Assembly (NCBI GenBank): GCA_019096065.1
Contig: JAGUCH010000004.1
Span: 1,922,001 to 1,986,000, forward strand
Source of the DNA: Paracyclopina nana
Taxonomy: Eukaryota > Arthropoda > Copepoda > Cyclopoida > Cyclopettidae
DNA length: 64,000 bases
Direction of reading: 5' to 3'
The position numbers and the translations under genes were made by a program. Below, one piece after another: positions 60,360-64,000 of this stretch. The notes below the pieces were generated by a model that searched no databases, was not told the origin of the DNA, and was given only the letters and a program-made list of their open reading frames with translations. Every line of letters begins with the position of its first letter. Positions within the stretch are counted from its first letter, which is position 1.

Positions 60360-61440
60360 GGAACACTGTGAGCTGAGTTGAATATGAAGTACAAAGTGGC
60401 TCAGTTTAATATGCAGTTTCAGGATATGACCAGATTTTTTACCTCAGGCTGCTCAGGGCTTAGCACTGGAGGTAGCATGTTTACTTAATAGACTGCTGAG
60501 ACAGGGGAAACTTATCACTGAGCTATCAAAATGGCTATGAAGTAATGAAAGTTATCTAGTCTCATGCCATTTCCAAAACAGTAAATTGTTTTCAAATCGG
60601 TCAACTCAGCGCTGAGATATTGGCGTTACAATTTGAGCCTGGTCAGAGTTTGCGATGGTTTTTTCACCTGCCTAGTGCCAGAATACTGAGTTGGCTCTGA
60701 AACACAAAGTGGCTCAGTTTTATGTGTAGTTTCAGGATATGACCTGATTTTTTACCTCAGGCTGCTCAGAGCTCAGCACCGCAGCTGGCATGTTTACTTA
60801 ATAGGCTGCTGAGACAGGGTAAGCTAATCACTGAGCTAGCAAAATGGCTATGAAGTAATGAAAGTTAGCTAGTCTCATGCCATTTCCAAAACAGTAAACT
60901 GTTTTCAAATCAGACAACTCAGCGCTGAGAAATCTCAGTTACAATTTGAGTCTGGTCAGAGTTTGCGATGGTTTTTTCACCTGCCTAGTGCCAGAATACT
61001 GAGTTGGCTCTGAAGCACAAAGTGGCTCAGTTTTATGTGTAGTTTCAGGATATGGCAAGATTTTTTACCTCAGGCTGCTCAGAGCTCAGCACCGCAGCTG
61101 GCATGTTTACTTAATAGGCTGCTGAGACAGGGTAAGCTAATCACTGAGCTAGCAAAATGGCTATGAAGTAATGAAAGTTAGCTAGTCTCATGCCATTTCC
61201 AAAACAGTAAACTGTTTTCAAATCGGACAACTCAGCGCTGAGAAATCTCAGTTACAATTTGAGTCTGGTCAGAGTTTGCGATGGTTTTTTCACCTGCCTA
61301 GTGCCAGAATACTGAGTTGGCTCTGAAGCACAAAGTGGCTCAGTTTTTCATGTAGTTTCAGGATATGACAAGATTTTTCACCTCAGGCTGCTCAGGGCTC
61401 AGCGCTGGAGCTAGCATGTTTTCTTAATAGACTGCTGAGA
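60360..61440. repeat. 313 bp tandem repeat array
   Basis: GTGGCTCAGTTT recurs at 60396, 60709, 61022 and 61335, exactly 313 bp apart, with long conserved blocks between (TTTCAGGATATG, CCTCAGGCTGCTCAG, CATGCCATTTCCAAAACAGT, CACCTGCCTAGTGCCAGAAT). About 3.4 copies, high identity between the middle two. Confidence 0.92.
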
Positions 61441-61449
61441 CTTGTATGC

Positions 61450-61955
61450 CTCTAATCAACACGAAAATGGTGATTTTGAGGCATTAGAATGGACTTTTTT
61501 GAAAATGTTCATAAAATAACATTTGTAGAGCTCGGACTGGAATTTCCAAAACTGTCTTTGGTTTTGCTTAAAGCCAAAGGACAACTGAGATACAAGCAAC
61601 TTTCTTGTACACTGCATTTTGACGACTTTTTTGGGCTCAAATTAAATGGCATGTTGAGGTGGTTGCAATGGTGCAAAAATTACATTTTATTGATGTTCCT
61701 ACATTGAGCTATGAATAATTTACTAATTTGACCTCAATTAATGGAGCTGTTCTCTAATAAACACGAAAATGGCGATTTTGAGGCACTAGAATGGATTTTT
61801 TTGAAAATGTTCATAAAATAACATTTGTAGAGCTCGGGCTGGGATTTCCAAAACTGTCTTTGGTTTTGCTCTAGGCCCAAGGACGACGGAGAAAATTGCA
61901 ACTTTCTTATACGCCGCATTTTGACGACTTTTTTGGGCTCAAATAAAAGGGCGCG
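61450..61955. repeat. Tandem duplication, offset about 302 bp
   Basis: The roughly 200 bp starting TCTAATCAACACGAAAATGG at 61451 recurs at 61753 (TCTAATAAACACGAAAATGG), through TTTTGACGACTTTTTTGGGC in both. Open frames on either strand follow the repeat and are not supported as genes. Confidence 0.85.
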
Positions 61956-62082
61956 CTGACCCGATTCCAAATATGTGCTTGAATCGCGGATATGTTATGT
62001 AACGGCAAAGTTACGGCCGTTTTAGTCCGTATGTATATGTGGTACTTTTTTCGCTCCGTGCTCGCACTCGCGAGTCATCCCC

Positions 62083-62140
62083 TTTGACAATCCTAATACT
62101 TAAGGAAGTAATTAATAACTTAAACATTGTTATTATTTAA
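62083..62140. repeat. Detached fragment of the 146 bp satellite
   Basis: TTTGACAATCCTAATACTTA followed by AACTTAAACATTGTTATT matches the satellite unit, lacking a short internal part. Confidence 0.75.
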
Positions 62141-62541
62141 GGTCAGAAAAAATAGCTTCATTCATCGGTATATCTGTTTAAGTCCGTGTACGTTAAAATC
62201 CGTACCGTTGAAATCCGCTCAGCAACATTCAATGAATAACAATTAGTGATCCTGGGTCATTAATGTCATTAATTACATTCAATTCATCAAGTTAGGTTAC
62301 TATTTTAGCAGCGTAAATTGATGTTGTAGATTCATCAGCCATGCCATGAAATGTTTGCATAGCACTGAGAGTAAAGCTAAATGATTATCTAGTCTAGTAA
62401 GGGCACTTTTAACTGAATATTGCTTTTTCAAAATCTTATGATCTGTAGCACGAGAATCAACAATGCATATTTATTTCAAACGTATTCCATCACCTATCAT
62501 AACTTCAATTGAAAAGAATCGACCCAAATTGCCATGGAAAA
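62141..62541. other. 3' flank of the right-edge gene
   Basis: AT-rich; no coding feature recognised. A minus-strand poly(A) signal for the next gene is probable here (AATAAA read from 62475-62470). Confidence 0.4.
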
Positions 62542-64000
62542 TCAAGGTCCTGTGAACACAGTGCAGTCATATGTTCCTGGTGGGGTAACTGCTGAGTCTC
62601 CCTTCACGTAAAATGGTCCAAAGGTAAACGACTGCTCACTGAATCCAGTCTCAAGATTGAAACGGAAATTGACAAATCCATTCACCACAAAAAGGTTCTG
62701 GTTATCCAATGCCTTAAATTTCATGGGAAACGATAACCCTTGGTCATCGTTGGGGCAAGAGAATTCCGACAGAAATATCTCGTCTCGTCCCACATTCCAG
62801 GTGTACACATTATTCGATAGGGAATCGCAGCCAATGACCACAATCAGCTCGTTTGATATTTCGTCTCTGAGAGAAGCACAAGCAGGCGCCAACATGTCCT
62901 CAGGCAGCCTGAAAAAATATATAAACTATGCACCAGTTGCTTTTGGAGTAAGAAAGTCAAATACTCAGGTCCGGCCCTCCATGAATTAGTTTTGAAGTTA
63001 TAAATGTCAATAGCCCTTTCATAGCTGTCAGCAACGTAGGAAAATTCGTTGTGCTCGACATTCACACCTCCCCCAATCAGTGCTATTTCACAGTCATTGA
63101 TTTGAACGGAGCAGTGGCCACTTCTGGGCGTGGGCATGACAGTATTGAGTGTTTCCCACCTCAAATCGTGCCTCATGATGTACATTTTGTCCTGCATGAC
63201 ACTCTCAGTTCCTGTGCCATCTATGCATGACATTATTTTAATCAGTTTTTGCTATGAGTTGACAGAGACTCACATTCTCCTCCGGAAACAATCCACGCAT
63301 AGTCTTCCCCTTCATTTTTGGCAACCACGGCAGCCTCGTAATATATCGCCAACGGGAAATCATGTATCCTTTTCCACATTTGGTGGTGGCAATCCAGATA
63401 GCCGCAAATATTAGTGTTGGGAAGGGTTGACTCCGCGAAGGAGTTGCTTGGATCCGGATGCTCATGACCTCCACAGCAAAAAGCCCTTCCAAAGGCAAAG
63501 TCACAGAACATTTCCACTTGAGCAGTTGGATTCAAGTCGGAGAATTGGGGAATTTTGCAAATATTCACCGGAAATCGAGAGGTCTGGTACGTGTTGATGC
63601 GAAGCTCGTAAGGGCCGTCCAATGAGCCAAATTGAAGGACATCTTTGTTCGGAAGAGCTGCGTAATGAAATATGATCATTTTTGTGAAGTAATGCTGGCT
63701 GTAAAGTAAAAGTCGTACGAGAAACGCCACATTGCTTGCCCAGAAAGTCCGAGTCACATTCGCACTCATTTTTGTCACAGGTTCCTGAATCGGAGCACTC
63801 ATGCCCTACATAGTATCCAGCACAATTGCCACATGCTGGAAATAATCTCCTGTTATTGAGTATTTTCCCTCAATGGTATATTAGGCCTACTTTCTTCTAT
63901 TTTGTAGCACATGCTGAGATAGTGCTCGGAGCTATCAGCAATTATTAGCCTGTTGACAAGAGCATCCCATACTAATGTATCTCCCTCTTTGCCCTGAGTT
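62542..64000 (-). CDS. EGF/kelch-like secreted protein, paralogue of the fusion gene (partial, runs off the window)
   Basis: Exons visible in transcript order: beyond 64000 to 63891, 63835-63719, 63657-63274, 63220-62965 and 62908-62542, all phases consistent. The first visible part has KEGDTLVWDALVNRLIIAD, matching the linker domain of the gene at 38.3-41.3 kb (KEGDTLVWDALTNRLIIAT). The EGF exon is 117 nt in both genes (CGNCAGY ... CECDSDFLGKQC). The kelch-like part keeps FGRAFCCGGHEHPDP, WKRIHDFPL and RSGHCSVQINDCEIALIGGG. Intron positions are identical to the paralogue. Whether a carbonic anhydrase domain lies upstream is outside the window. Probably secreted. Confidence 0.85.

Noticed and set aside
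57391-61440. CRISPR-like array
   Set aside because: The repeats are contiguous tandem units of 146 and 313 bp without spacers, in an animal genome.
61489-61970. Open frames on both strands in the duplicated 200 bp units
   Set aside because: They follow the repeat copies, differ in length between copies and have no recognisable domain.

Overview
The window is nuclear DNA of an animal. Genes are split by short GT-AG introns (mostly 53-62 bp, two apparently GC-AG), carry AATAAA poly(A) signals, and include metazoan families (capicua, calreticulin with an HDEL tail, SLC6 transporter, SETD7-like methyltransferase, PFKFB). Small introns, BEL/Pao and env-bearing Ty3/gypsy elements and the gene set suggest an invertebrate, perhaps a crustacean or other arthropod; the species cannot be fixed from sequence alone. 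Gene models below were built by matching splice sites and codon phase by eye; every complete model closes in frame.

Layout. 1-3.5 kb: no gene seen. 3.5-9.7 kb: PFKFB (+), a digestive-type procarboxypeptidase (-), and two tandem MYND-finger genes (-) with a possible papain-like domain. 10.4-12.5 kb: a secreted PAN/kelch-like gene (+) with a TA-flanked inverted-repeat element in intron 1. 13.1-14.5 kb: calreticulin (-). 15.9-18.0 kb: C19orf44-like gene (+). 18.6-22.0 kb: capicua (-). 22.6-23.9 kb: mitochondrial ATP synthase subunit b (-). 24.6-25.5 kb: phytanoyl-CoA dioxygenase-like gene (-). 27.1-28.0 kb: secreted Ig protein (+). 31.1-33.2 kb: SETD7-like MORN/SET protein (+). 33.3-35.0 kb: degenerate serine-protease homologue (-). 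35.2-37.7 kb: SLC6 transporter (-). 38.3-41.3 kb: a secreted protein joining a zinc-ligand-deficient carbonic anhydrase domain to an EGF module and a kelch-like propeller (-); a paralogue of its C-terminal half runs off the right edge (62.5-64 kb).

Mobile and repeat DNA fills 41.7-62.2 kb: an internally deleted BEL/Pao element inside an older repeat, a 10.3 kb Ty3/gypsy element with env, identical 197 bp LTRs and a 4 bp target duplication but a broken pol, a 146 bp satellite array, a 313 bp tandem array, and smaller duplications.

The most unusual items are the carbonic anhydrase-EGF-kelch fusion, the tandem MYND proteins with a conserved Cys/His/Asp set, and the gypsy element with a clear -1 frameshift signal, an extra ORF between pol and env, and an env of unrecognised family. 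The host genes are independent housekeeping or secreted-protein genes; no operon-like pathway grouping is apparent.
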